Shown: piece by piece, positions 32,230 through 44,226 of the stretch | How the letters are laid out: each line of letters begins with the position of its first letter | Position numbering within the stretch: the first letter of the stretch is position 1 | Origin: Galeruca laticollis | Taxonomy: Eukaryota; Arthropoda; Insecta; Coleoptera; Chrysomelidae | Assembly: GCA_963921935.1 (NCBI GenBank) | Contig: OY998175.1 | Location: forward strand, 209,886,655-209,950,654 | Direction: 5' to 3' | Length of the DNA stretch: 64,000 bases | Made by a program: the position numbers and the translations under genes | Notes under the pieces: generated by a model | The model's input: only the letters and a program-made list of their open reading frames with translations | Told to the model about the DNA's origin: nothing | Databases searched by the model: none

Positions 32230-32830
32230 TCATTGTTGATCCGCGCTACCTGCTTCACTATTAAATATTTCGCCAATATGCCATAGAACTCCAGGTCCCT
32301 GCGTAGATATCCACGTCCACAGATTTACAGAAAAACGACCATTTTTATTTGTGAAATTGACATAAATCTCGTCAAACTTTGTATTCGGTGGACGATAGAC
32401 ACGAATATTGCCGCTATTTGACGATTGGAAAACCTTTCCATCCGTAAAAATAACACGATTCCAAAATTGTTTGTCATAAGAAATATGCTCTAACGCGAAT
32501 CCCATTCTTGTTTCTTTGTGAATATTGTTTAATAATAGTTTCATTGCTGCTGCGTGGCATTTCAATTCAATCTGTGCTACTCTGCGATGGTCCGTACGAC
32601 AGGGTGCTGGAAAATTTGTTGCTGGAACAACTTGAACTACTATTTCCAATAGATTTGCTCCTAAATGGTTAATCAAAGCAGCATACTGTTCAGCAGTTGA
32701 CTTTCTCGGACGTCCTACGCTTGGAGTTCTATTAATTCTTTCCTCATTTCGCCATCTTCTTAAAATACTTGAAACTGAGCTCTTGCTTTCATTGCAAAAT
32801 GCCGCAGTTTACCTTACTGACCACTTATCG
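32230..32830 (-). pseudogene. Tc1-like transposase fragment
   Basis: On the minus strand the fragment begins with helix-turn-helix sequence (FCNESKSSVSSILRRWRNEE, SVGRPRKSTAEQYAAL). It continues through HISYDKQFWNRVIFTDGKVF, which holds the first catalytic aspartate, and VYRPPNTKFDEIYV, and ends at about 32230. The second aspartate and the last acidic residue are not present. The usual DEK after the first aspartate is DGK here. Confidence 0.75.
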
Positions 32831-34646
32831 TCTACTTTTGCGATTATTCCACCTTTCGTCACTGAATTTATATGCGCCATCATTACTTTTGAATTTGGAA
32901 TTGTTTGACAAATTCCCATTTTTTATTGGCCGCAACTGTACATTGTACTTAAAAGGCCTCATAAAATTTTAAATCAGCAAAGAATTAGGTAAATAAAGGT
33001 TTGTCGCTATCGAAAAGCCGGCTCTGCGTACATTTTTACGTAATACAAACGCAGAAACACGAACAGATAGTTAAAAATGGAGAAAATGTAATTTTAATTA
33101 ACATATACATGGTTTCACAATATTTTTAATATTATTTGATAAAATTAATAACGTGCCATATAATTACCTAATAATATTATTTCAAATACGACTAACTATA
33201 ACATATAGTTTTTTTATCTGATTTCTCTGTTATTGTAGAATAATTTAGTATTTATTCCAAAGATATATTATTCATGACGATTAAATTATTTTAAATATAA
33301 TTATAACAAAGTGGGAACTCCCATTATATAGCCTTGCCTACCAAACCTTAATGGTAAGAAAATAATGGGGCAAATTGAATTGAATTAAGTGTAAATGAAC
33401 TTTTGCTTACCTTGAGTTACGCTTTTAATTTTCTCATAAAAAAGCTTCTAGAAAATAATGAAATAGAGAATAATTAAAATAATAACAAAAAAATCCGATG
33501 TCCAATAACATCACCAAATACATTTTTTTTATTGAAAGACACTAATTTAGAAATAGTTCATACGTCCTTGGAAAACCCAATCATGGGAATAAAAGGAAAT
33601 ACAAGGAAAATAGAAAGGGAAATAATCAAAACAAATAAAAATATACAAATTCTTAAAGAAAAAGTAAGTCAAGTGAATGAAAATGATATGGAAAATGAAA
33701 TCTTTAACAAGGGGATAAAAGAATAGAATCAGATTATAATTAACGAAATTGATGAGAGAAACAAGAATATAAATAAGAAAATTGAAGAAACTAATGAAAA
33801 ATGAATGGAAATGTAAAGAATATAAATAACAAAAATGATGACAGATATAAAAAGATAGAAGAAAGTAACAAGAAAATGATTCAAAAGATAAAAAAGGGTA
33901 GAAATAAGAAAAGTATTGACACAGACAAGATAATAGAAGAGAGTAACAAAAACATAAACAAGAGAAATGCTGGAAGCAATAAAAAAGTAAACAAGAAAAT
34001 TCAGTATCGTGAAGGTAAAACAATAGGACAAGCCAACATTCAAATATTGCAAGAATTTATAAGAAAACATTGGGAACATTTTGCATTAAGATGGTTCTCA
34101 ATACAAGACGTTATTAAATGGCATGAAATATACAGAAAATTTGTCTACATGTGTAATTAGAATAGATAATAGCAATTATTATTATAATAACAATAATGGA
34201 AATTTAAATAATTATTATTTAGTCATAATAGTAGAACTAGACATAAATCTAGGGTGCTAAGGAAAAAGAGTATGAGTCAACAAATGGTCAAAATGAGATA
34301 TGTCCATAAATCAAACGGTAATAATTAGGTCCTCCGTATGATAATAGAGGAATAAGTCATTTTTGATAAAACGAGGTAGTATTACACTAAGTATAGAATA
34401 GTATAACTATTATATTCTAATCAATATAGCATAGCTCGACTTATATTATTTGAACGAATAATTTAAGTCTACTTATACTTTTGCGACCACTCGTGGTTAT
34501 TGTGACTTGTCAGGACTTTTACTTAAAATACCTAACTTCTCATTTTTTAGTAGTTTGCTTAAGAGATCGTGTGCGGTTTCGTTGTTTATAGTTAATTTTT
34601 ACGTGCAACTTTTGAAATATCTTTTTAAGTGCTTCCCAAAAACATA
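32831..34646. other. Low-complexity AT-rich stretch with a Lys/Asn/Glu-rich frame
   Basis: Between 33532 and 34160 (plus) two adjoining frames encode repeated phrases such as NKNIQILKEK, DDRYKKIEESNKKM and IIEESNKNINKR, which would form a coiled coil. The second frame ends with a more globular piece (FIRKHWEHFALRWFSIQDV). It may be a relic of a coiled-coil gag or only low-complexity DNA. The rest shows nothing recognisable. Confidence 0.35.
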
Positions 34647-35374
34647 ATGATGAATTTTAGCGTTGATAGCCTAGCTGATCCGACTTACACTCCGGGCCGA
34701 TCTGAATCAAGTAGTAACGATGAAATCGACGTGTTTAAAACCGCTTCATCAAGAAAGAAGTTAAGAAGGGGGTAAAGTGGCAATAGAGACCCGGAAAAAG
34801 AAAGTTCCTAACACTGAAACGAGTGCAATGAAAGGGGCATATTCAAGAAAGAAAAGGATAGAGAGAAAATTAAAGAGAAATACAGTAAAAGGATACAGCA
34901 AAAGGAGAAGAAGTTGAAGAACGAGTTTCAATACCTCTGAATTCTTGCCGAAGTAAATGTAGTCAAAAACTAGAAGTGGAGTTAGACGAACAGAAAACAG
35001 TGAGAGAAAGGATTTTTGAAGAATATTGGTCGCTTGCTGATCGAAATAAGAGTAAACTTTGTCGCTAGCTTGGTCAATACTATGTAGCCTATGTCTTCAA
35101 GAAAAAGGGTCACGGACCCCGAGAAAGAAAAATTTCGTTTGAAGAGACGTAAGTTATTATAAATGATGAAATGGTCCGCGTCTGCCGCTGTTCCATTACG
35201 AAAACTCTTGGGGAAACACTAATGTTTGTTACATTGGCACTTGCCAATAAGAATGCTAGTATATCTGGAATAACTTACGACGGTAGCAGGGGATATCATC
35301 ACCTGCAAACAAACATAATAATACAAAAAGTGAAAGACCACATCTTATCGTGTCCACTTTATGAATCGCACTAT

Positions 35375-38300
35375 TAGATTAGATTAAATTTTAATGGGGT
35401 TACAGTGCACTGAAACCAAAGGTTTATTGTTCCCCCCTATCAGGGCTGTTCTTGCTACTACTACAGCTCGCCTTCCAGTTCCAAGGTTCTAAGGAACCCT
35501 AGTATTTGGGACGGCTTCAACGAGGTTAGGTCCTTACTGTTACAAGTGTCTTGTCCGAAGCATTTCTAGCGTTGGCTTGCAATGGCGAGGCATTCCAGAA
35601 CTAAGTGATACGGAGTTTCATCCTCCTCCCCACAGAATCTACACTCGTCAATCTCTGCTAGACCTAATCTCATTAAGTGCTTCCTAAAGCGGCAGTGTCC
35701 TGTAAGAAAGCCCTTGAGCCCGGTTTCCTCTTTCTTCCGAAACTCTTTCTTGTAGGAGCATTTTGCTACACCACAGAAAGGTGGTAAGGCCTGGCAAGTG
35801 TATTGGCCTCTCCATTTCCCGTGATTCCTGAGTGGCCAGGAACCCAGACTAAAGAGACCCTGTTATTCTTGCCTAATTCATCAAGTTTTCTTCGGCACTC
35901 CCATGCCATTTTTTAGTCAATGACATGGGAGCTCAATGCTTTGATAGCTGCTTGACTATCAGAATGAATCGATATGCCCCATTTCTGGTAGTTTTTTTCT
36001 AGGTTCATTCCCACGCATCTTTCGATCGCAAGTATTTCTGCCTGAAAGACGCCCGGGAAGGAACCTAACGATAATGAGTATCTGGTGCCAGGCCCAAATA
36101 CTCCATCGCCTGCTCCATTGGTGGTTTTTGAACCATCCGTATACCTTCTAATGGTATTTTCTTTGAGAGTTTGGGTGGTGTATTCCCTTTCCCAGTCTCT
36201 CCTCATAGTTAGCATCGTGCTGAAATTCTTTTCGATGCTCACTTTCCTGATCATTTTGTCACTGGGAAGATTCGCTAATGAGATGTATCTTGTCAGAGAG
36301 GACCAAGCTCCCTGATTTTGAATACTCTCATTGCCTGAACCTTTCTTAGATATTCTAAGAATTGCCTCTTGGGCAGATCTTTCTATCACCAGATGTAGAG
36401 GTGTCAGATCTATAATTATCTCAAGTGCCATAGTTGGACACGTTCTCATAGCTCCAGTGATGTACACACAGGCAAGCCTTTGAACTTTGTCGAGGGTCCT
36501 CCTCGAGCTGTACTGACTTGCTTTTGTGTGCCAAACTATTGCCCCATACGTAATTGCAATAATGGCGTACATCCATCGCAGTATTTTTGGGTTACAGCCC
36601 CACCTCCTACCAGCTAGATTTCTGCACGCCATCAAAGCTCTTATTGCTTTACTAGCAGTTATTTCAACATGCTTATTACACAGAAGCTCACTGTCTAGGG
36701 TTATCCCTAGATATTCAACCTCTGATTTCCATTCTATGATTTCTTCGTTTAAGGATATGGGTTTCATGGCTGGAAGTGTTCTTTTCCAGGTAAATGGAAT
36801 TATTATGGCCTTGCTTGGGTTAATGTTTAGCCCCACTGACAAGCACCAGTGCTCAATGATTCTGAGGCCCTTTTGTAATAAATCACACAAGGTGCTCTCG
36901 AACTTGCCTCTGACTAATAAAACAATGTCATCGGCATAGCCCATACATTCGAAGCCAAGCTCCGTTAGCCTGTAGAGCAACTCATCTACTACGAGACTCC
37001 ATAGAAGGGGATATATCACTCCCCCTTGAGGTGTCCCCCGAGTGGCTTTAACTAATGTGGTTTGATTCTCCACCTGTGTCCCAGCTATCCTCGTTGTCAA
37101 CAACTCATACATCCATTTCACAACGGTTTCATTCACTCCTCGCCTTTTTAGTGCTTCTTTGACAGACACATGAGTTGTGTTGTCAAAGGACCCTGATATA
37201 TCCAGGAATGCGCACACTGCGATTTCTTTGTTATTCAGAGTTCTCTGAATGACTTCGGTTAGCTGATACAGAGCCGTCTCAGTTGATCGACCCGCTCTGT
37301 AGACATGCTAACATTTATGAAGTGGTATATTCTTCATATTCTCTGTTCTTATGTAGTTATCCACTACTTTCTTCATCGATTTGAGTAGACACTATGTTAG
37401 ACAGATGGGTTTAGAAGATCGGGGATCAGTTCCATTTTTTTCCCTATTTTTGGTATGAAGGTTACCCTTGCCCTCTCCATTTTCTAGGTATTAGATCCAC
37501 TGCTAGACTGGTTCTTGTAATCTTCAGCAGGTGAGGAAGAATTTCCTCTATCCCTTGCTGTAGGAGTGCTGGAAATATGCCATCCTCTCCTGGTGATTTA
37601 TATGGTTGAAACGTACTTATTGTCCATTCCAACCGTTGTCTGGTGAATATTTTCTTAGCAATGTCCTAATCTTCCTTGCGGGATTTTTTGGTGTAGTTCA
37701 TTGCTATTTCAGTGTTTGTTGCTGGTTCACTACCTGGGAAGTGGGTTCTAAGAAGAATAATCGATCGTTCCTCTTCACCTTCCGTGTATGATCCGTCTGG
37801 CTTTTTCAGCGGCATTGTGGGGTTAGTTCCCCACTTGCCATGAGCTTTTGTAGTCTGGCTGCTGTGTGAGTGGAAGTGATCTTTTCGCAAAAGGCTTGAA
37901 AATTAAGCCTTTTGGCCTTCCTTATCTATTTATTGTACTGAGTAAGTTTCTCAGTGTACCTCTGCCAGTTACCGTCACGTTTGGCTCTATTAAAGATCCG
38001 ACGGACCTCTTTTCTGAGGTTTGACAGGTTCTCATTCCACCAAGGAGCATCCTTTTCTGAACGAGCTTTTGAAAGTGGACAACTGGAATGAAAACCTTCC
38101 ATTATTGCCTCACTGATCTGTTCGACTCTGTTCCAGGTCATAGTGCGGGTGATTTACTCCAGTCACTTCGACGTGTTCCAAATTGTCCTTCAGATTGGTC
38201 TTGTAAAGAGACCAATCAATATTTCTAGAATTTCTGATTGTAGGAATCGAGGTAGATATTTCCCTTTATCCTAAATTCGATGATCCTACGGTCGGAAAGT

Positions 38301-38436
38301 GATGGCTCGCTCATCACCCTCCAATCTTTCACATTTTTCCTAGCAGCAACATTAACAATTGTTACGTCCAGGACCTCTTCTCTTGCTCTCGTGACAAAAG
38401 TGGGGGTTGTCCCCACGTTTAAGGTCTCAATGTTAT
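35375..38436 (-). mobile_element. R1-like non-LTR retrotransposon, 5'-truncated, with 13-bp target duplication
   Basis: TGAATCGCACTAT occurs immediately outside both ends (35362-35374 and 38437-38449). The element lies on the minus strand. Its 3' end at 35375 carries a short TAATC-type tail, and its 5' end falls inside the endonuclease, as expected when reverse transcription stops early. Insertion split the pseudogene described above; taking it out puts the flanking frame back in phase. Confidence 0.9.
35550..38436 (-). pseudogene. ORF2 of the R1-like element: endonuclease tail, RT, RNase H, zinc knuckle
   Basis: From right to left on the minus strand: endonuclease end (ARKNVKDWRVMSEPSLSDRR), linker with RRIFNRAKRDGNWQRY, then RT. 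RT motifs are CAFLDISGSFDNTTH, ATRGTPQGGVIYPLLWSLVV and the catalytic GYADDIV. The thumb has the YITGAMRTCPTMALE block. RNase H follows (RRYTDGSKTTNGAG, IHSDSQAAIKAL, VWVPGHSGITGNGEAN). A C-terminal CCHC knuckle (CRFCGEEDETPYHLVLEC) lies near 35600-35660. The 434-residue RT-RNase H frame 35913-37217 is unbroken. Stops lie before and after it, for example a TGA that ends it within RNase H. Confidence 0.87.
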
Positions 38437-38600
38437 TGAATCGCACTATACCCGCAAGGAAAGTTCTATGCTTCAGTCACCTTCACATTTGAGTTAGAGT
38501 TTAATGTACGATCTTTACCGTGAGCAACATAGCGCCGGAAATGAACCAGTATCTAGACACATATATGAGAGAGAATGCTATAAAATGAACCTAAGTTTTT

Positions 38601-38643
38601 AGGAACCTAAAGTGGATACTACATGTATCCACTTTAGGTTCCT
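38601..38643. repeat. Perfect 19-bp inverted repeat with 5-base loop
   Basis: AGGAACCTAAAGTGGATAC (38601-38619) and its exact reverse complement (38625-38643) surround TACAT. It lies inside formerly coding sequence, just after NLSF. Confidence 0.95.
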
Positions 38644-38829
38644 TAAAACATGTGATTCACTCACAATGAAAACTAGAATATCTGAAGGCGAAGAAAGGAG
38701 AAACAGCGAATTAGAACCAGCTGCACACCACGCGGAAGCTGATAGGGCATATGAAGAAAAAAGGAGAGACAAAAGCCAAGCTGTGAACGATGAATGTTGG
38801 CGTTGTTATACGTTTGATAGTAACTAGAA

Positions 38830-40187
38830 CATAGACGGATTAATGAACTTAAAAATGCACTTATCTCAAAACATTATTGGCCGAAATTGTCAGAAGATAA
38901 AAAAATTACATAAATAATTGAGAGGTATGTCAGAAAAACTAATAGGATAGAAATCCTCCTGTAATTAAATTCAATTCAACTCCTACAGCAGAAAAACCTT
39001 TTGACCACATATATATCGATGTTTTTAATATATTTAATCTAGCATTTTTGATAATAACTGATACATTTTGTCGCTATGGACAAGCATATTCAGTTAAAAG
39101 CATAACAGGCGTTTCTATTGTTGAAAACTTATTGAATTATATAACTCATCATAGTCTTCCATATAAAATTACAGCGGATTGTTGATCAGATTTGAAAATA
39201 ATGACCTGCAAGACTTTTGTAAATTACATAAGATTGAACGTCACTATACCACAGCGAAAAATAGTCATTCTAATTCACCTGTAGAACGTTTCCTTCTATG
39301 AACATTTTCGATATCTTTGAGAGATTAATAAAGATTTAACCCCTAATCAACTCATGAAATATTCAATTCTTTCATATAATTATTCTATTCATTCTGTCAC
39401 TCTATTTACACCATTCTAAATAATTCAGGGTAATATTAATACCCCAGATCCATTTGATTTGAATGATCATTTAATATTATCTCATTATGTGCAAAATCAT
39501 AAAAAACCTTCCAAACTTTTTTATGAAAAAATTTAAAAAATAATGCTCAAGTCAGAGAAAAAAAAATTAATAAGAAAAATGAAAATAGAATTGATCCACC
39601 AACATATTCAAATCAAGATACAGCATATATACAAACGAAATTTAGAGAAAAAATTACCGAAATTCTAAAAAGCAAAAGGTATAATATTAGAAAGAAAGGA
39701 TATTATCATAAAAATATAATCAGAAAATCCAAAAATAATTCTGAAATACTGTTACAGAAAGATGAAAGTAACAACGATGACAATGGTATTCCTAATTCTT
39801 CAACTTCATATTAGATGTAAAACGGAAGACATACAAGTAATCAAGTTAAATAATTTACTTTTACCTATTTGCCTAGGATCCTGTAGACTTATTTATACCA
39901 CACATATATTTTTATACTATACAGACTTAAGAGAAATTAGTAAGCGAATAGATACAATATTTTTATAGTTTATGGAATAGTTTAATAGGCCGTAGTAGTA
40001 GTATATCATAACTTAGCTGAAGATGATGGGAAGAACCAAAATTTTAATTACCATATTAGATCGAAAATCATAAAAGATTTACCCACACATTAGACCAAAA
40101 AGAGGGCTAATAAATGGCGTAGGCAACTTAACACATGGTTTATTAATAATCTTGACTGGGATGATGAAGAAAGGTAGTAAAGCATTA
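38830..40187 (+). pseudogene. Errantivirus-like gypsy relic: integrase and start of env
   Basis: The stretch begins in the integrase zinc region (ISKHYWPKLSED), followed by the core (DHIYIDVFNIFNLAFLIITD, CRYGQAYSVKSITG, HHSLPYKITADC) with many stops. A short env start lies at 39762-39968 with a hydrophobic leader. Further on a basic cleavage-like site is followed by a glycine-rich hydrophobic start (RPKRGLINGVGN near 40095-40130), typical of env proteins of insect gypsy-type endogenous retroviruses. The env sequence stops at about 40187 and seems to resume at 50228. All parts are broken and non-functional. Confidence 0.7.
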
Positions 40188-40348
40188 TATCCCACTTGAC
40201 CCATCTAGTGACAGCAAACAAAATTTCACTATAGCGCCTTCTATTGGCAAATATCCACAGTTGAGTACGAAAGAATGTTAGTTTACATTGTTTTCTTCTC
40301 AACCTATAGCGCTGATGTTCAGCAGTTCGAGCAACGCAACGACAGGTA
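40188..40348. other. Short unassigned piece between the env relic and pogo copy 2
   Basis: No gene or repeat is recognised in these 160 bases. Confidence 0.4.
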
Positions 40349-42566
40349 GGGGAGATGTGGGTATAGTGGCCACCCTAAGGTTTAAAAATCTTCTGCTTTG
40401 AAATAAAGAGCAATATGGTGATGATATCAAGTACCCAATACAGCTCAACTACTATTATAGTCATATTAAAAAAGTTACAGCTTTAATTTAATATTTTTTT
40501 TATTTACAAATTATTTTGCAAAATATGTGCAAATGGCCACTTCATCCCACACAGCGGGGTAAAGTGGACACCCATATTTTGGGGCATAGTGACCACGATA
40601 CAATGTATTGTAAAACAACATCACATGTGGTTCAACAGTACTTTAGCATTTATTAGTTTATTACACATAAATATACAGCTTAAGAACATAGTTCACATGT
40701 AAACACATCGTCGTCTTCATCGCAGCCACCACATACTTCATGGGCCCATCTTTTGCATCTTGAGCAACATATCCAATCCTCTCCTTTTTGGATTTTGAGA
40801 AGAGGCTTGAGCAGTAGAGACACTCTACATCTTCTTGCGCATCATCGTCGCTGCTACTTGTGTCATCTTTAACAGGAATTCTGGATTTCTTTGTCGCAAC
40901 CTTGCTTTTAGCCTTCTTACTACCAAAAACTTGTTTTTTGAGATTCCTTTGCTATTTATAGCTCATTTTTATAAGGGATGTCTGTGATTATTGCGCTTGA
41001 ACCTCTTTTGCTACCATTTCTCTGAGTTTCCGTTTTACATTTTGGAATCGGAACGAACTCTTTTGGACTGACGCGTAAACTTGAGCAGCTTTGTCCACTA
41101 TTTTGGATATTAATTATGCTTCATCAACAGGTTGTTTGTTAGTTTGAGAAGTTGAAGGAACTGGATGTGCCACATCATTCCCTTTGTTGCCTTCATCATT
41201 GAAATTTTCGATTTCCGCATGATCTGCCTTAACTGCAATATCTCTATCAGTAACTGCAGCCGCAGCAAACTCTGCATCACTTAACACATGTGGATTATAC
41301 GGAACGATTCCACAATGTCTGAACACATTAATAGGTGCTGTAGGCTGTTCGAAGATATGCAACACCAAACAATTTGCAAACTTGAAATTGTGATACGGTT
41401 CTTCCTGGGTTATTCCTAGAATATTTTTCAATCTCTTGATAATAAAACGTATTTAAGGGCTCCATAAATGCCACATTAAGCGGCTGTAATTTGTGACTGC
41501 AATGGAGCGGTAGACAGTCATGAAATTATCACGTGCCACATTGATGAAATATAGGGTTTTTGTATGCGTAACATGCCCATCTAGTAGTAACAAGCAAGGG
41601 TCTTCGGCTGTAGGCATCGTATGCTTCAGAAAATGTTCAAACCATTCAGTGAAAATGTTCAGCTACATCCATCCTGATTTATGACAGGCAAATCTAGTCC
41701 CAGGTGGAGCCCCGTCCATTAACTCTTCCTTCATTCTCACTCTAGGAAAAATTATAATTGGGGGAATGAATTAACCACCAGCAGACATGCAAACGACAAT
41801 TGTTAATGAAACTCCTCATTCAGTAGATGTGTGGCTACCTAATTGTTTCCGACCTTTTCGTGCAAAAAATTTACTTGATTTAGACTGCACAGTTGTAAGC
41901 CCCGTCTCATCTACATTAAAAACTCTCATGGCATTGTATTGGAGCCGATTAAGGCAATTGTCTAAGAGACCAAAAAATTTGTCAACGCTGGGCTTATTGA
42001 AAGCTCTAGCTCGGGCCGTACTAGTGGCTTCAGGTATACGAAGGCTAATTTCCGGATGTCCGTCACGAAACCCCTTTAACCAGTCTTCCCCAGCAAGCTC
42101 GGTTTGTCTGTTGAAAGTATGCTTCAAACCGTTTTTTTTCAGCTATTTGATATGCAAGGGATCTAACGTCTTTTTTAGTGAGACCATAAAAACGAGTTTC
42201 CAGCTCCTGGATATGTTGGACAATTTCTACTTCTTGGTCCAAAGTAAAAACTGGGCGGATAGCGCCTAAGACTTTAACATTCCCTTTAGCGTCTCTATTT
42301 TTATTTAGGACTCTTCTTTTAAGAGTATTTCGCGGAACATTAAAAGTTTTACTGGCTGTTTGGAATGGCATATGCTGTTCCTTTACGGCTTTGATTGCTT
42401 GTGCCATGGCTTCAGGATCCCATGATTCTTGTGTACTCCCTTGGCATTTTCTAAAAAGAAATTTTCAAGTTTACACTCAATACAAAATGAGATGGGTTGA
42501 AATGGCCACTCCAAAATTTACACGGGGTATAGTGGACACTTGGTTGCCACTTTACCCCATCTTGCA
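40349..42566 (-). mobile_element. pogo-type DNA transposon, copy 2
   Basis: The two ends are inverted and similar: GATGTGGGTATAGTGGCCACC on the left (about 40354-40374) and, reading inward from the right, GATGGGGTAAAGTGGCAACC (42541-42561). Related GGGGTAAAGTGG phrases recur just inside both ends (about 40555 and 42525). The enclosed gene is a pogo-type transposase. Exact ends and the TA duplication are uncertain. Confidence 0.7.
40680..42447 (-). pseudogene. pogo-type transposase, copy 2, with C-terminal PHD-like finger
   Basis: On the minus strand the start is near ATG 42445-42447. A one-base shift leads into EAMAQAIKAVKEQHMPFQTA and NVPRNTLKRRVL (psq helix-turn-helix). CENP-B-type DNA binding follows (GEDWLKGFRDGHPEISLR), then the DDE core with FNVDETGLTTVQ. 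The middle, including later catalytic residues, is poorly preserved between 41430 and 41810. A later frame has FRHCGIVPYNPHVLSDAEF, and the protein ends with a cysteine-histidine cluster (DWICCSRCKRWAHEVCGGC, then CELC) at about 40683-40760, as in PHD-like fingers of some pogo-like transposases. The stop is TAA at 40680-40682. Confidence 0.8.
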
Positions 42567-44226
42567 CCTCATGAGAAATGTAATAACCTACAAAATGTAG
42601 TTCGCATATTCATCAATTATATTACATGAATACATACCTTATACCATATGTTAAGGCTCTGCAAAAACGTAGCAATCTCACACTTATCAATTTTGTTGTA
42701 TAGCTAACTGAACTCAACCTCAACACTACAACGCTGTGCGATGAAGAGAAACTACTGAGCAAGAGGGATTTAAATGAGCTGATAAAGGACGAGGAACTGG
42801 AATTCCCTGCTGCATGACTCCGTACTTGAGAAAACCAATTTTCCAAGGGGTCCTTATTGAACCGCCTTGGGAAAAAGTATTCCATTATTGGAAGTAGTTT
42901 TTCTCTCAAATAACAAAAGCCATGCAATGTGGAAATCCAGTTCTTTATGGATGGATAATGGGCTCGGACAGAACGCTCAGAGATAAAGGACATGGAATTT
43001 AACGTAGATATTGCGGAAAACCAAAAGGATTCATGTTCAGAATCTCTCGATACCGCACCTAACAAGGGCTTGAGGAGGAGGATGTCGTACTTGGCCATTG
43101 ACAGTTTGTCAAAAAACAAGAGCAGATCAGCGGTATTCAGAGCTTGTGGACTTATGTAATTGGAGGACGACGGTTGTACATCATAATGAATTACGTTCCT
43201 CACCCTAGTATACATGGCAGAGGCAACGGTGTTGCTGAAAACCTGGGAAGCAATCATAACTTTCATTATTCGGATTTTATTAGGCACCACATGTTCATAA
43301 GACAAATTCGTGCATTGCTTATAGGGACCTTGCATTTGATCACTATCATAAAAACGCAATATATGTGACCAACGTGCGACTTTCTTGCTGCCGTTCATCC
43401 AATACAAGAGACCGTTCCTCAACCCCTTCACTAAGTGAGGTGCATAATAAATATGAACAATCTCTTGATCTCCGACCCCGTATATTAGAGGCCCAATATG
43501 ATTGGGACCCACTAATTGATTCACAGCAGCTTGATTAGTGGTACCTTGATTAGATACAGTGGCGATCACAATGAGACCAATCGCCTGCAATTCCCCTATA
43601 ATAGTTTGGCTGCAATGCACCAGGTCGACTGTCGGAGTAGTGCCCTCACAAAATCCGAAAAAAAACAGGCTGCTTCTAAGGTTTTCGAATACGTTTTGCC
43701 ATGAATACTACTTAAATCCACAAACTCATCAGCACAATGTGTTTTTTGGTTATATTTTAAATGAGGTAGATATTTCATCAAACATTAAAACGTAATACCT
43801 GTCCTCCTTCGCCAACTTATCGACCTGGCCTTTTGAATGCTTCATTAGATGTTTATTACCACCAGGTAAAAATAGAACAGCATTTAAAAGCCTATCCAGA
43901 GATTTCCGGCTCGGTAAGCTGAAGAACTTGGACAGGAAGCGATATGCCCGTGCACATTGTTTGTAGAATGAGAGGGCAAACATTGTGTCCTCCTGACTGA
44001 AACTACGCCCCTGGCGCTTCACATGCAAATTATATGCAAACATATTGAAGGATACATCCGAGTACTTTCCCATGGTGTTCACTAACTTCTCCCTCTCCGT
44101 TACCAATCCAACAAGGTCCTGGACATTAAGATTGTCGACACCACGTTTCTTCATGGCTTTTAAAAATTCCACCGTCTTGTGGAAATCCTTTCTCGTTTCT
44201 GGAGGAGCTTCTACAATTAACAACAA

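Larger units (their letters stand above)
34647..38828 (+). pseudogene. Pseudogene of an unnamed insect repeat-associated protein family, interrupted by an R1-like element
   Basis: Two exonic-looking parts (34647-35376 and 38450-38828) flank the insertion at 35375-38436. The first starts MMNFSVDSLADPTYTPGRSE, then a basic region (RKKLRRG, EKEKFRLKRRK) with several stops and shifts, then ITKTLGETLMFVTLAL and DHILSCPLYESHY. The second continues in phase with TRKESSMLQSPSH, SLMYDLYREQ and NLSF, then a cysteine-bearing end. I believe similar proteins occur in many copies in insect genomes, probably transposon-derived, but I cannot name the family or its function. A 19-bp perfect inverted repeat lies at 38601-38643. 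Confidence 0.5.

Noticed and set aside
33547..34079. Hydrophobic open frames on the minus strand that look like membrane proteins
   Set aside because: They are antisense to a Lys/Asn/Glu-rich AT sequence, which always yields Phe/Leu/Ile-rich shadows.
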